Shown here: positions 1 to 8,689 of the stretch, piece by piece
Position numbering within the stretch: position 1 is the stretch's first letter
How the letters are laid out: each line of letters begins with the position of its first letter
The notes under the pieces: generated by a model
What the model saw: only the letters and a program-made list of their open reading frames with translations
Database searches by the model: none
What the model was told of the DNA's origin: nothing
Made by a program: the position numbers and the translations under genes
Source: Pirellulales bacterium
GTDB lineage: Bacteria > Planctomycetota > Planctomycetia > Pirellulales > Lacipirellulaceae
Reading direction: 5' to 3'
DNA: 64,000 nucleotides
Assembly (NCBI GenBank): GCA_019636345.1
Contig: JAHBXQ010000002.1
Span: 186,001-250,000, forward strand

Positions 1-1
1 G

Positions 2-73
2 CGGGACGAGGCGCACCGCTCGGCCCAGGCGTATCACCACCTGCTGCGCCGCAAACGGACGTTGGGCGAGTAG
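2..73 (+). CDS. uvrC: C-terminal end of a UvrC-like excinuclease subunit (partial)
   Basis: The window opens inside a plus-strand reading frame that ends at a TAG at 71-73. The 23 visible residues begin RDEAHRSAQAYHHLLR and end KRTLGE. This matches the end of the UvrC RNase H-like nuclease domain, where homologues read (I)RDE-x-HRFA-x-x-x-HR-x-x-R-x-K. UvrC makes the two incisions of nucleotide excision repair together with UvrA and UvrB. In most bacteria this stretch is followed by a helix-hairpin-helix domain of about 60 residues, but here the frame stops six residues after the conserved arginine. The identity rests on one short motif, so it is a reasoned guess; an unrelated protein sharing the motif is possible. 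Confidence 0.5.
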   Translation, partial: RDEAHRSAQAYHHLLRRKRTLGE

Positions 74-93
74 CAGAGTCTGGCGAACGAGGC

Positions 94-1341
94 TTAAGCC
101 GCGATTCGCATCGGCGCCGGCGCGACCTGGGCTTCGGCCCCGTCCCAGCGGCGCAGCGCAATCGCGGCGAGGTGGCCGCCGAACGCGATCGAGATCTTCA
201 TGGCGTGCTCGAATTCGTATCGCCGGCCGACGAAGGGCAGGCAGTCGAGGTCGCACCCGGGATCGGGATTCGAGAGGTTCCGCGTCGGCGGGGCGTAGCC
301 GTCGCGAAGCGCCAGCGCCGTCAGCGCCAGTTCGACCGCCCCCGCCGCGTTGACCAGGTGGCCGATGTTGCCCTTGATGGAGCTGACGCACAACTCGTCG
401 GCCGCGGCGCCGAACGCGTTGCGGATGCCGCGGGTCTCCATGAGATCGTTTTGCTGCGTCCCCGTGCCGTGGGCGTTGATGTACGACACGTCGCTCGGGG
501 CGAGCCGAGCCTTCTTGAGCGTGGCGCCCAACAGGTACGTGAGCGTCGTGCTGTCGGTGCTGAGGTCGGTGACGTGATGGGCGTCGCAGGCGATCGTTCC
601 GGCGGCGATCTCGGCGTAGATCCGTGCGCCGCGGGCTCGGGCCGAACTGGCCCGCTCGAGCACGAGCATCCCGGCGCCCTCGCCCATGACGAACCCGTTG
701 CGGGCCGCGTCGAACGGGCGACACGCCTCGGCCGGGTCGTCGTGCATGGCCAGGACGCGCATGTTGTGGAATCCGGCGGCCAGCAGCGGCTGGATCGTCG
801 TGATCGCGCCGGCCAGCACGGCGTCGCACTGGCCGTCTTCGATCGCCCGCGCGGCGGTAATGATCGCGATCGTTCCTGTGGCGCACGCCGTCGCGTTGCC
901 GATCCGCGGCCCGAAAAGGCCGTAGTCGTTGGCGATCCGCGAGATCGTCGACGAGGGGAGGAATTCGTGGTGCCAAGCGCTCGGGTCGAACCCCGGCGTC
1001 TGCTCGGCTCGCACCGCGGCGACCCGCGGCGAATCGCCGTAGACCGCGGCCATGGTGACGCCGATCCGGGTGCGATCGACCCCGCGGACGGCCAGGAGCC
1101 CGCTGTCGGCGATCGCCTCGCCTGCGGCGAGCTTGCCGACGGGGTAGTCGCGCAGCCGGCCGGGCTCGCCCTTCACTCCGCGGACGTCGGCGGCCAGGAG
1201 CAATCCGTCGGGGAGCCCCGCGACGCCGGTGAGCCGCCGGGCGCCGCTGACCCCTTCGCGGACGTTGCGCCAGGTCGTCTCGCGGTCGTTGCCGACCGCT
1301 GTCACGAGGCCAATACCGGAAATCACAATCGGGTCGGACAT
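94..1341 (-). CDS. beta-ketoacyl-[acyl carrier protein] synthase, FabF/KAS II type
   Basis: Condensing enzyme of the thiolase fold that joins an acyl group to malonyl-ACP in fatty acid or polyketide-like lipid synthesis in the cytoplasm. The start at 1341 gives MSDPIVISGIGLVTAVG, the standard KAS N-terminus, and a 415-residue protein of normal family length; an in-frame start 26 codons upstream would add a tail unlike the family. The catalytic triad is visible: Cys153 in TACATGT, His291 in NAHGTGT and His328 in GNIGHLV. The C-terminal glycine loop reads AFGGHLA, where KAS II enzymes usually have FGGHN. No acyl carrier protein or other fab gene is adjacent, so it may serve a special lipid rather than the main cycle. 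Family is certain; FabF versus a paralogue cannot be decided here. Confidence 0.9.
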   Translation of the reverse strand: MSDPIVISGIGLVTAVGNDRETTWRNVREGVSGARRLTGVAGLPDGLLLAADVRGVKGEPGRLRDYPVGKLAAGEAIADSGLLAVRGVDRTRIGVTMAAVYGDSPRVAAVRAEQTPGFDPSAWHHEFLPSSTISRIANDYGLFGPRIGNATACATGTIAIITAARAIEDGQCDAVLAGAITTIQPLLAAGFHNMRVLAMHDDPAEACRPFDAARNGFVMGEGAGMLVLERASSARARGARIYAEIAAGTIACDAHHVTDLSTDSTTLTYLLGATLKKARLAPSDVSYINAHGTGTQQNDLMETRGIRNAFGAAADELCVSSIKGNIGHLVNAAGAVELALTALALRDGYAPPTRNLSNPDPGCDLDCLPFVGRRYEFEHAMKISIAFGGHLAAIALRRWDGAEAQVAPAPMRIAA

Positions 1342-1542
1342 GACGTTGAGCGGGGCAAAGTCAGGCGCGCGAACAGGGGGGACTCCGAGCGGCAGGAAAT
1401 AGCCAATTTCCGCTCGCAAGGCTATGCCGAATCCCAGGCTTTCCGGAGCCCGTTTTCCCGCAACCGGCGGGTCTAGCCGATCGGCTCCGGGAGGGCATCG
1501 CCAAGTTCAGCAGGGCCGATCGCAGATTTTTTGCGAACGTGG

Positions 1543-1570
1543 TTGTATTCACGCCCAAAGTACATAGAAT
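1543..1570 (+). promoter_or_regulatory. candidate sigma-70 promoter upstream of the mraZ-like gene
   Basis: In the 368-base intergenic stretch between the divergent KAS gene and the mraZ-like gene, TTGTAT (1543-1548) and TAGAAT (1565-1570) are 16 bases apart and point toward the mraZ-like gene, giving a leader of about 130 bases. The -10 matches the consensus at 5 of 6 positions and the -35 is weaker. The surrounding 1520-1610 is AT-richer than the rest of the region. Prediction by eye only. Confidence 0.35.
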
Positions 1571-1709
1571 CACGCCTGTAAGAGCGGGTTATAAGCCCAG
1601 ATTGGACTTTTTTCGGAAGGTCAGCCGGGGCAGGAGGCCCACGATGAGTCCCATGTCCCGACACGGAGGGTGCTAGCTCGAAGCCTCGGCCTGACGCCGA
1701 GCCCCGTGC

Positions 1710-2198
1710 ATGTCCGTCCTCCCGAGGCCCCTGCTGCTCGGCGAACACAGCCGCTCGCTCGACGAGCGTCACCGGCTGTCGCTTCCCCCTGAGTGGGCCG
1801 AGGTGCTTGCGGGGGAGGCCGGCGAAGCGACCCTGGCCAAAGAGCGTCCCGGGTGCGTCAGCATTTGGAACGCGGAGGCTTGGACGAGGTGGCTCGACGC
1901 CGGCGTCGCATTGCTGGAAAGCAAGGCGGCCAGCGGGCGCTTCGACGACCGGATCGAGAAACTGCAAACCTTGGGGAGATTGCTGTCGACCCGCCACCGC
2001 ACCGTGCCCGTCGCCGGACGGGGGCGATTGGCGATCCCCGAGACGTTCCGCGACTTCCTCGGCGTCGAGCCGGGGGGAGCGGTCCAACTGGTCGGCGCCG
2101 CGGTCTGTGTCGAGATCTGGCGTCCCGACGCCTGGGCTCGTCACATCGGCGAGCGAATGCCCGGATTCAGAGAGTTGTTTGACGAGTTGACGGAGTAG
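1710..2198 (+). CDS. mraZ: MraZ-like SpoVT/AbrB-fold transcriptional regulator
   Basis: 162 residues with the two tandem AbrB-like halves of MraZ, the ring-shaped DNA-binding regulator normally encoded first in the division and cell wall (dcw) cluster. The first half starts GEHSRSLDERHRLSLP, with the family Asp-x-x-x-Arg signature (DERHR). The second half reads VAGRGRLAIPE, in which the equivalent Asp is Ala, so only one half keeps the canonical motif. Length is close to the usual 140-150. It stands alone: the flanking genes are a fatty-acid enzyme and a hypothetical, with no rsmH (mraW), ftsL or mur genes. The ATG at 1710 lacks a clear Shine-Dalgarno site. It may regulate a distant dcw cluster or have another target; that part is inference. 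Confidence 0.8.
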   Translation: MSVLPRPLLLGEHSRSLDERHRLSLPPEWAEVLAGEAGEATLAKERPGCVSIWNAEAWTRWLDAGVALLESKAASGRFDDRIEKLQTLGRLLSTRHRTVPVAGRGRLAIPETFRDFLGVEPGGAVQLVGAAVCVEIWRPDAWARHIGERMPGFRELFDELTE

Positions 2199-2288
2199 GG
2201 GGCTGTAAGCCGCAAGTTCGGAGCGAGACAGGCGGATTCTCGCCCTCTCTCGCTTTCAGCTTCCAGCTTATCGCTCCCTGCGTTTCCA

Positions 2289-2412
2289 CCGCGTCCAGTC
2301 GGTCCCAGGCCTGCCCCGCCTCGTCCGTTGTCACCCGGCCGAGGGATGCAAGTCTTGATTCGACAGGCCGTTCGGCTTCGTAAGCCGAAGGCCGACTGGA
2401 CGCGGTTTTTTT
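2289..2412 (+). other. strongly folded intergenic element ending in seven T, candidate terminator or small RNA
   Basis: The 404 bases between the mraZ-like gene and the next gene hold no supported ORF but show nested inverted repeats. An outer helix pairs 2289-2304 with 2390-2405 (16 pairs, one of them G-T). Inside it, 2308-2313 pairs with 2364-2369 and encloses 2319-2323 with 2340-2344. A separate hairpin pairs TTCGGCTT (2371-2378) with AAGCCGAA (2382-2389). Seven T follow at 2406-2412. Further downstream CCGAACTT (2488-2495) pairs with AAGTTCGG (2512-2519). The outer helix plus T-tract could terminate mraZ transcription; the internal branches are more than a terminator needs. It resembles no RNA family I recognise. 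Confidence 0.5.
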
Positions 2413-2602
2413 GCGCACCCATTAGAACGGCCATTGGCCTTCGCTGCAGGGAACCACGACGGCACGACTGTTGCGACGGCCTCCTTACCGAACTTGTCGT
2501 CGCGTCCGCCAAAGTTCGGAGAATTTGATTCGCGATCCTTCAAACTGTAAGTTGCATCTGCTCTGGACGCTCTAGAGTCCTCTTCTCGCTGCGGGCGCCT
2601 CC

Positions 2603-3268
2603 ATGAAAGATCTCGCGACTGCATTCCTCGCGGTAGTAGCGTCCTGCGCTTCCATTGCGCTGGCAGAGGAGCGTTCTCAAACTCTTGGCGAAGCCAAACA
2701 GCCTCGCCGGACGAGTGCAGGCTCCGATCGCGAGACGCCGCTTGAAAAGATGATCGTGCTGGCCCACACCGAGTCATTGCCTCGTTGCGACCAGATCATC
2801 CTCTACGCGCTCGACCCGCGCGATTTCGATCCACGCGTTTCAAGGGGCGGCGAGTTGGAGAGAGATTCGATTCCGCCAGAAAGCTCTTTTCCTATCCATC
2901 CTTACGGAAAGGACGCCCGCATTCTTAACGAGGTAGTATTGAGCGGCAACGACGCAACAGAGATCGTCGAAGCATGGCGATCCCTATCGTTTGATCGGTT
3001 GGCAGGCGCATTCTGCCACTTTCCCGTGTACGGATTGCGGTTCTATCGGGAAGAGCAGCTGCTCTTTGAGACTTCGTTGTGCTGGCAATGCAGCAACTTC
3101 TATCTTCCGATGGCGACTGAAGTTTACGACCAACTGCAACAGCGGCGAGTAAAGCATCAGTGGTACGGGTTCAAGAAGGGCAAGGAATCGGACCGACTGA
3201 GGGAGTTGCTCAAACGGCGCCTTCCGCAGTTCGCCGAGCCGCCGAACGTCGCCGGCAAAAAGGAGTGA
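2603..3268 (+). CDS. secreted hypothetical protein
   Basis: 221 residues of unknown function. The N-terminus is a Sec signal peptide: KD near the start, a hydrophobic core (ATAFLAVVASCASIALA) and a likely cleavage after Ala21 before EERSQT. The mature part is mixed alpha/beta in character, rich in aromatic residues around positions 130-200 (GLRFYREEQLLFETSLCWQC), with a CWQC pair. There is no recognisable catalytic motif. Codon use is less GC-rich at third positions than in its neighbours, and it lies beside the folded element at 2.3 kb, which would fit a younger or acquired gene. The start follows CGCCTCC, not a Shine-Dalgarno site. It is probably monocistronic. Confidence 0.7.
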   Translation: MKDLATAFLAVVASCASIALAEERSQTLGEAKQPRRTSAGSDRETPLEKMIVLAHTESLPRCDQIILYALDPRDFDPRVSRGGELERDSIPPESSFPIHPYGKDARILNEVVLSGNDATEIVEAWRSLSFDRLAGAFCHFPVYGLRFYREEQLLFETSLCWQCSNFYLPMATEVYDQLQQRRVKHQWYGFKKGKESDRLRELLKRRLPQFAEPPNVAGKKE

Positions 3269-3320
3269 TCTCGCCCCGAAGTCTCACGCAAAGCGCGCTC
3301 GAGCGGAAAGCCGCCTTGCC

Positions 3321-3734
3321 TCAGTCTGGAGAGCGTTGCTGCGCCGCAACGAAGGCCATCCGCAATTGATGGAGCAAGTCTTCCAGGCCGGCGGCTTCGC
3401 CGGGGGCGAGATTGCCCTTTGTCTTTTTCTGGATCACCTCCAACATGTCGATGGCGTAGCGGGCGCGGCCGGCGTGAAACTCGGCCTTGTTCGTGACCGG
3501 GCTAGGGATCTGTCCCAGGCCGACCATCGCCTCGGTGACGAAGGCCCCGACGAGCATCTCGAACGAGGCGGGGGGCCATTCGGCGTCCAGTTCGGGATGC
3601 GAGCCCGTCGCTGCGCCGCCAGCTGTGGGAGCGGCTTCGCCGGGAGCAGGCGAGGTCTCTTCGAAACGCTGCTTTTCAGCCTCGACTTGGGACTTCCAGT
3701 CTTCGTCGATGATGATCTTCTTGTCGTCGCTCAT
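3321..3734 (-). CDS. DUF1844 family protein
   Basis: The 137-residue product from the ATG at 3734 (MSDDKKIIIDEDWKSQVEAE) carries the DUF1844 pattern: an N-terminal DWK-x-x-x-EAEK segment, an Ala/Pro-rich linker, then PPASFEMLVGAFVTEAMVGL, a Pro-rich turn (GQIPSP) and ARYAIDMLEVIQKKTKGNLA ending LRMAFVAAQQ. An in-frame start 30 codons upstream would add an unrelated tail. The family is found in planctomycetes and related bacteria and has no established function. The gene follows pyrG on the same strand, 100 bases after its stop, and could be cotranscribed. The helical C-terminal half suggests a small cytosolic protein. Confidence 0.85.
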   Translation of the reverse strand: MSDDKKIIIDEDWKSQVEAEKQRFEETSPAPGEAAPTAGGAATGSHPELDAEWPPASFEMLVGAFVTEAMVGLGQIPSPVTNKAEFHAGRARYAIDMLEVIQKKTKGNLAPGEAAGLEDLLHQLRMAFVAAQQRSPD

Positions 3735-3834
3735 GGGGAGGAGTGAGGCATGAGTCGTGAAGCTCGAACGGGCGCTTGCCGCAGAGAGAGCCCGCATGGT
3801 TCTCGGGGCTTCGTCATTGGTCATTCAGCCCCTG

Positions 3835-5598
<1,764 letters not shown>

Positions 5599-5662
5599 CT
5601 AGCCAGAAACCTGCGGAGCGCGGAGGGCGGAGAAGCGGCGGTTCATGCGCAGCGAACGAATC

Positions 5663-6145
5663 TCACCGGAAGAACTGACCCCGGCCTTCGGCCTGGAACG
5701 CGCTCTTGTGGTGGGTGATCGTCGGCCGGCGCACGCCCGGGGGCCAGACGACCTCGACGACGTCAAACCGACTCGGATACGCCAGCAGGTTGCGGGCCTT
5801 GAGAAACGCCAGCGCGGCCCGGGTCATCCGGACGCGTCGCACGGCGTCGACCGCCGTTGCGGGACGGACCAGGCGATCGTCGCGGCGGGTTTTGACCTCG
5901 ACGAACACGATCGTCTGGCCGTCGACCGCAATGACGTCGAACTCGCCGTAACGGAGCCGGTGTCGCGTGGCGACGATCTTGAGACCGCTCTTGCGAAGAT
6001 GCCGGACTGCCGCCCGCTCGCCGGCCTCGCCCAGCGTGTACGGTCCGAACCGCATGCGCCACCACGCGGCGGCGGTCGCCTTCAGGGCACGAAAAAACCC
6101 AGGCTTGCGCCTGGGGGCGATTCGGTTTGACTTTGCGGCGGCCAC
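5663..6145 (-). CDS. yraN: YraN/UPF0102 family endonuclease-like protein
   Basis: 160 residues of the YraN family, which has a Holliday-junction-resolvase-like nuclease fold. The core begins TLGEAGERAAVRHLRKSGLKI and continues with RLRYGEFDVIAVDG and IVFVEVKTRR; the Glu/Asp of GEFD and the E-x-K of VEVKTR are the PD-(D/E)XK-type residues. The first 35 residues are basic and lack family counterparts, so a later start is possible, though no better one with a ribosome-binding site is seen. It sits 12 bases after rplS, the classical rplS-yraN neighbourhood, though without the rnhB often found between them. The family's cellular role is not settled. Confidence 0.9.
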   Translation of the reverse strand: MAAAKSNRIAPRRKPGFFRALKATAAAWWRMRFGPYTLGEAGERAAVRHLRKSGLKIVATRHRLRYGEFDVIAVDGQTIVFVEVKTRRDDRLVRPATAVDAVRRVRMTRAALAFLKARNLLAYPSRFDVVEVVWPPGVRRPTITHHKSAFQAEGRGQFFR

Positions 6146-6157
6146 CGGGGCGCGCCG

Positions 6158-6532
6158 TTAGGCCTTGGCGACGCGATCGGTGCGACGTTCCTTGAGCCGC
6201 ACTGCCTTGCCCGAGCGCTCGCGCAGGTAATACAGCTTGGCTCGACGGACAATCGCGCTGCGGACGACCTCGACCTTGGCGATCCGGGGGGAGTGGACCG
6301 GGAACTTCCGCTCGACCCCCTCGCCGGCGACGATCCGGCGGACGGTGAACATCTCCTTCGAGCCCGTACCGCTCATCGCGATCACGACGCCGGAGAAGAC
6401 CTGGATCCGCTCCTTGTTGCCTTCCAGGATCTTCGTGTGGACGTCGACGGTGTCGCCGATCTCGAACTTCGGCGTCTCCTCAGCCGACTTGAGACTCGAC
6501 TGCTCGACGTACTTGATGATGTCTTGGCTCAT
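6158..6532 (-). CDS. rplS: 50S ribosomal protein L19
   Basis: Large-subunit protein at the 30S-50S interface. The ATG at 6532 gives 124 residues starting [15 protein letters not shown], with the L19 core [41 protein letters not shown] and [15 protein letters not shown], then the basic tail [19 protein letters not shown]. The frame stays open 42 codons upstream, but that extension is Pro/Arg-rich and overlaps the end of trmD. No Shine-Dalgarno site precedes the start. Third gene of rpsP-trmD-rplS-yraN, 56 bases after trmD. Confidence 0.98.
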   Translation of the reverse strand: MSQDIIKYVEQSSLKSAEETPKFEIGDTVDVHTKILEGNKERIQVFSGVVIAMSGTGSKEMFTVRRIVAGEGVERKFPVHSPRIAKVEVVRSAIVRRAKLYYLRERSGKAVRLKERRTDRVAKA

Positions 6533-6588
6533 GACAGGGGAGGGGTTGGGGGTGATGCCGCGGGGGCTGAAGGGAAATGTGTCATGGC

Positions 6589-7281
6589 TCAACCGTCCGG
6601 GTCGAGCAGGTCGGGGCGGCGCTCTTGCGTGCGGCGGAGGCTGTCTGCCTCGCGCCATGCGGCGATCCGCTGGTGGTCGCCGCTCGTGAGGACTTCGGGC
6701 ACTTCCAGGCCGCGGTACTCGCGAGGGCGGGTGTACTGGGCGAACTCCAACAATCGGTTGCCGGTCGAAAACGAATCATAGCGGCCGCTGTCCTCGTCGC
6801 CCAGCACGCCGGGGACCAGCCGCACGACCGCGTCGACGACGACCATGGCCGCCACTTCGCCGCCGTTGACGATGAAGTCCCCCAGCGAAATCTCGGCAGG
6901 GGCCAGCAGGTCGCAAATCCGTTGGTCAAATCCTTCGTAACGGCCGCAAAGGAGCACCAGCCGCGGGTGTTCGGCCAGTTCCTCGACGACCCGCTGGTTG
7001 AGCGGCCGACCCCCGGGGGTCAGCATCACCAGCTTGCCGGGGTCCGCGGCCAAAGCCTGGACCCCTTCGACCGCCTCGACCACGACGTCGGGCCGCAGCA
7101 CCATGCCGGGTCCGCCGCCGAAGGGGCGGTCGTCGACCGAGCGATGCTTGTCGTGAGCCCAATCGCGAATGTTGTGCAATTGGACGTCGACCAAACCCCG
7201 CCCGATCGCCAGGTTCAACAGGCTTTGCCCCAGGTAGCCGGAGAACATCTCCGGGAACAGGGTCAGCACGTCGAACCGCAT
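6589..7281 (-). CDS. trmD: tRNA (guanine37-N1)-methyltransferase
   Basis: SPOUT-fold enzyme that methylates N1 of G37 next to the anticodon, using S-adenosylmethionine, and so prevents +1 frameshifting. The 230-residue product shows [29 protein letters not shown], the trefoil-knot cofactor loop [26 protein letters not shown] and the C-terminal QYTRP. All TrmD landmarks are present at normal length. The gene starts 12 bases after rpsP with no Shine-Dalgarno site, consistent with translational coupling in the rpsP-trmD-rplS unit. Confidence 0.98.
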   Translation of the reverse strand: MRFDVLTLFPEMFSGYLGQSLLNLAIGRGLVDVQLHNIRDWAHDKHRSVDDRPFGGGPGMVLRPDVVVEAVEGVQALAADPGKLVMLTPGGRPLNQRVVEELAEHPRLVLLCGRYEGFDQRICDLLAPAEISLGDFIVNGGEVAAMVVVDAVVRLVPGVLGDEDSGRYDSFSTGNRLLEFAQYTRPREYRGLEVPEVLTSGDHQRIAAWREADSLRRTQERRPDLLDPDG

Positions 7282-7293
7282 GATCGTGGGCGG

Positions 7294-7734
7294 TTACGCC
7301 TCGCCCCCTTCCGCGGCCGGTTCCTCAGCGGGCGCCGAGGCTTCTTCGGCGGCCGGGGCCGGTTCGGCGGGAGCCGCGGGCTCTTCGCCCGGCTTCTTGG
7401 CCTTGGACGCCGCGGGGCCCGGATCGGGGATCGACTTCGGCGAAGTCAACCGCTCGAGCGCCTTCGCCTGAGCCTCTTCGTGCGTCCCGTTGGGGCCGTA
7501 CTTCTTGATCAGCACGGCGACCTTCTCGCTCGGCTCGGCGCCAACGCCCAACCAGTAAGCGACGCGGTCCTTGTTCAGGATCGCGCGGGCGTCGGTTTCC
7601 GGGACCGAGGGGTCGTACGTGCCGAGCTCTTCCAACACGCGGCCGTCGCGGGGAGCCCGCTTGTCCATGGCGCAAATGCGGAAGAACGCCCGGTGGGTGC
7701 GTCCCAACTTCTTCATGCGGATGCGTACCGCCAC
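7294..7734 (-). CDS. rpsP: 30S ribosomal protein S16 with long acidic tail, GTG start
   Basis: Small-subunit assembly protein. The correct start is the GTG at 7732-7734, giving MAVRIRMKKLGRTHRAFFRI as in other S16 proteins; an AGGAG lies 7 bases before it on the transcript, whereas the open frame upstream is Arg/Pro-rich noise. Residues 1-80 are the S16 core (YDPSVPETDARAILNKDRVAYWL). The remaining 65 or so residues, beginning near KSIPDPGPAA, form an Ala/Pro/Glu tail; S16 is usually about 85 residues, against 146 here. First gene of the rpsP-trmD-rplS-yraN operon. The tail is probably disordered; whether it stays on the ribosome is unknown. Confidence 0.97.
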   Translation of the reverse strand: MAVRIRMKKLGRTHRAFFRICAMDKRAPRDGRVLEELGTYDPSVPETDARAILNKDRVAYWLGVGAEPSEKVAVLIKKYGPNGTHEEAQAKALERLTSPKSIPDPGPAASKAKKPGEEPAAPAEPAPAAEEASAPAEEPAAEGGEA

Positions 7735-8025
7735 GGCTGAACTCCTGGTAACGCTGACGGGGCGCCGGGCTTCCGATCGCGGCGGAAGGGGAGCGCCATA
7801 GGGGCTGCGCCCGCGGCCGCACGGCCGTCGCGGCGGGGTGGATTGGCGTACCGACGCGGCTGGCGGTTCCCCAGTCGGGAGGTCCGGCCGGTCGGTAAAC
7901 CCCATATCTTGCCAGACTTAGGTCCCCCTCGGCAAGGGGCGCCCGGGAGGGAAATTGGCAAGAAACTCTTGCGTTCCGGGGGACTTTGAGGGGGCTTGGG
8001 GGCGCCCCGAGCCGCGAGGCGGTCT

Positions 8026-8466
8026 TCAGACCGCCTGCCGCAGCGTCGGCAGGGAGTGGATGACCGCGACGCCGACCCCCGCCAGGGCGAGCATGCCCGC
8101 CAGCCCCGCCACGGGCAATTCGGACCAGACGGCTGTCGCGGCCATCATGGCGAGCACCAGGACGGTTGCTCGGATCTTGACCCCCGGCGAGACCGCCCGA
8201 TGCCTCTGCCAATCGTTGATCAGGGGGCCCACGAATCGATTGCCCAAGAGCGTTCGGTACATTCGCGGCCATGACCGCGACAGCAAGTAAGCCGTGAGCA
8301 ACAGGAACGGCGTCGTCGGCAACACCGGCAGGACGATGCCGATCATCGCCAGGACGAAGGACGCCGCAGCCAGCAGTATGCAGGCGATCTTTCGCACTCC
8401 GCACACGACGCTGCCGTCAATCGGAGGACGTGCACTTGAAGGATGCTCGCAGACGGAACGGTTCAT
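8026..8466 (-). CDS. DUF454 (YbaN-type) inner-membrane protein
   Basis: Small integral membrane protein of the DUF454/YbaN family. The signature VLPVLPTTPFLLLTAYLLSR is present, followed by the family pattern of WPRMYRTLLGNRFVGPLINDW and a conserved Lys (SPGVKIRA). Hydrophobic segments are near residues 28-50 and 105-135. The first 24 residues are polar and may not be translated; a GTG near VRKIACILL is an alternative start. It lies between ffh and rpsP on the same strand, with about 220 bases to ffh and 290 to rpsP, so cotranscription is uncertain. No function is established for the family. Confidence 0.85.
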   Translation of the reverse strand: MNRSVCEHPSSARPPIDGSVVCGVRKIACILLAAASFVLAMIGIVLPVLPTTPFLLLTAYLLSRSWPRMYRTLLGNRFVGPLINDWQRHRAVSPGVKIRATVLVLAMMAATAVWSELPVAGLAGMLALAGVGVAVIHSLPTLRQAV

Positions 8467-8689
8467 CGGCGAATCGCTCGACGCTCAGGTCATGGGAGAG
8501 CGGCACTGACAAGGCTACTCTGCCAGTTCTGAGCTCGCCGACGAATTGCGGGAATCGGCAACGGCGCAAGTCGTGAAGCCGATCGTTTCGACCTCTGTTT
8601 TACCTTCCCGCAAGGCTGCGGTTGTCCGTAGGCCGGGCGGCGGGACGCTTCGATAACCTGCTCGGCGCGACTTGAGCCAATCGCACCGC

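Noticed and set aside
172-1476. 434-codon plus-strand open frame
   Set aside because: Antisense to the ketoacyl synthase, whose catalytic residues are intact.
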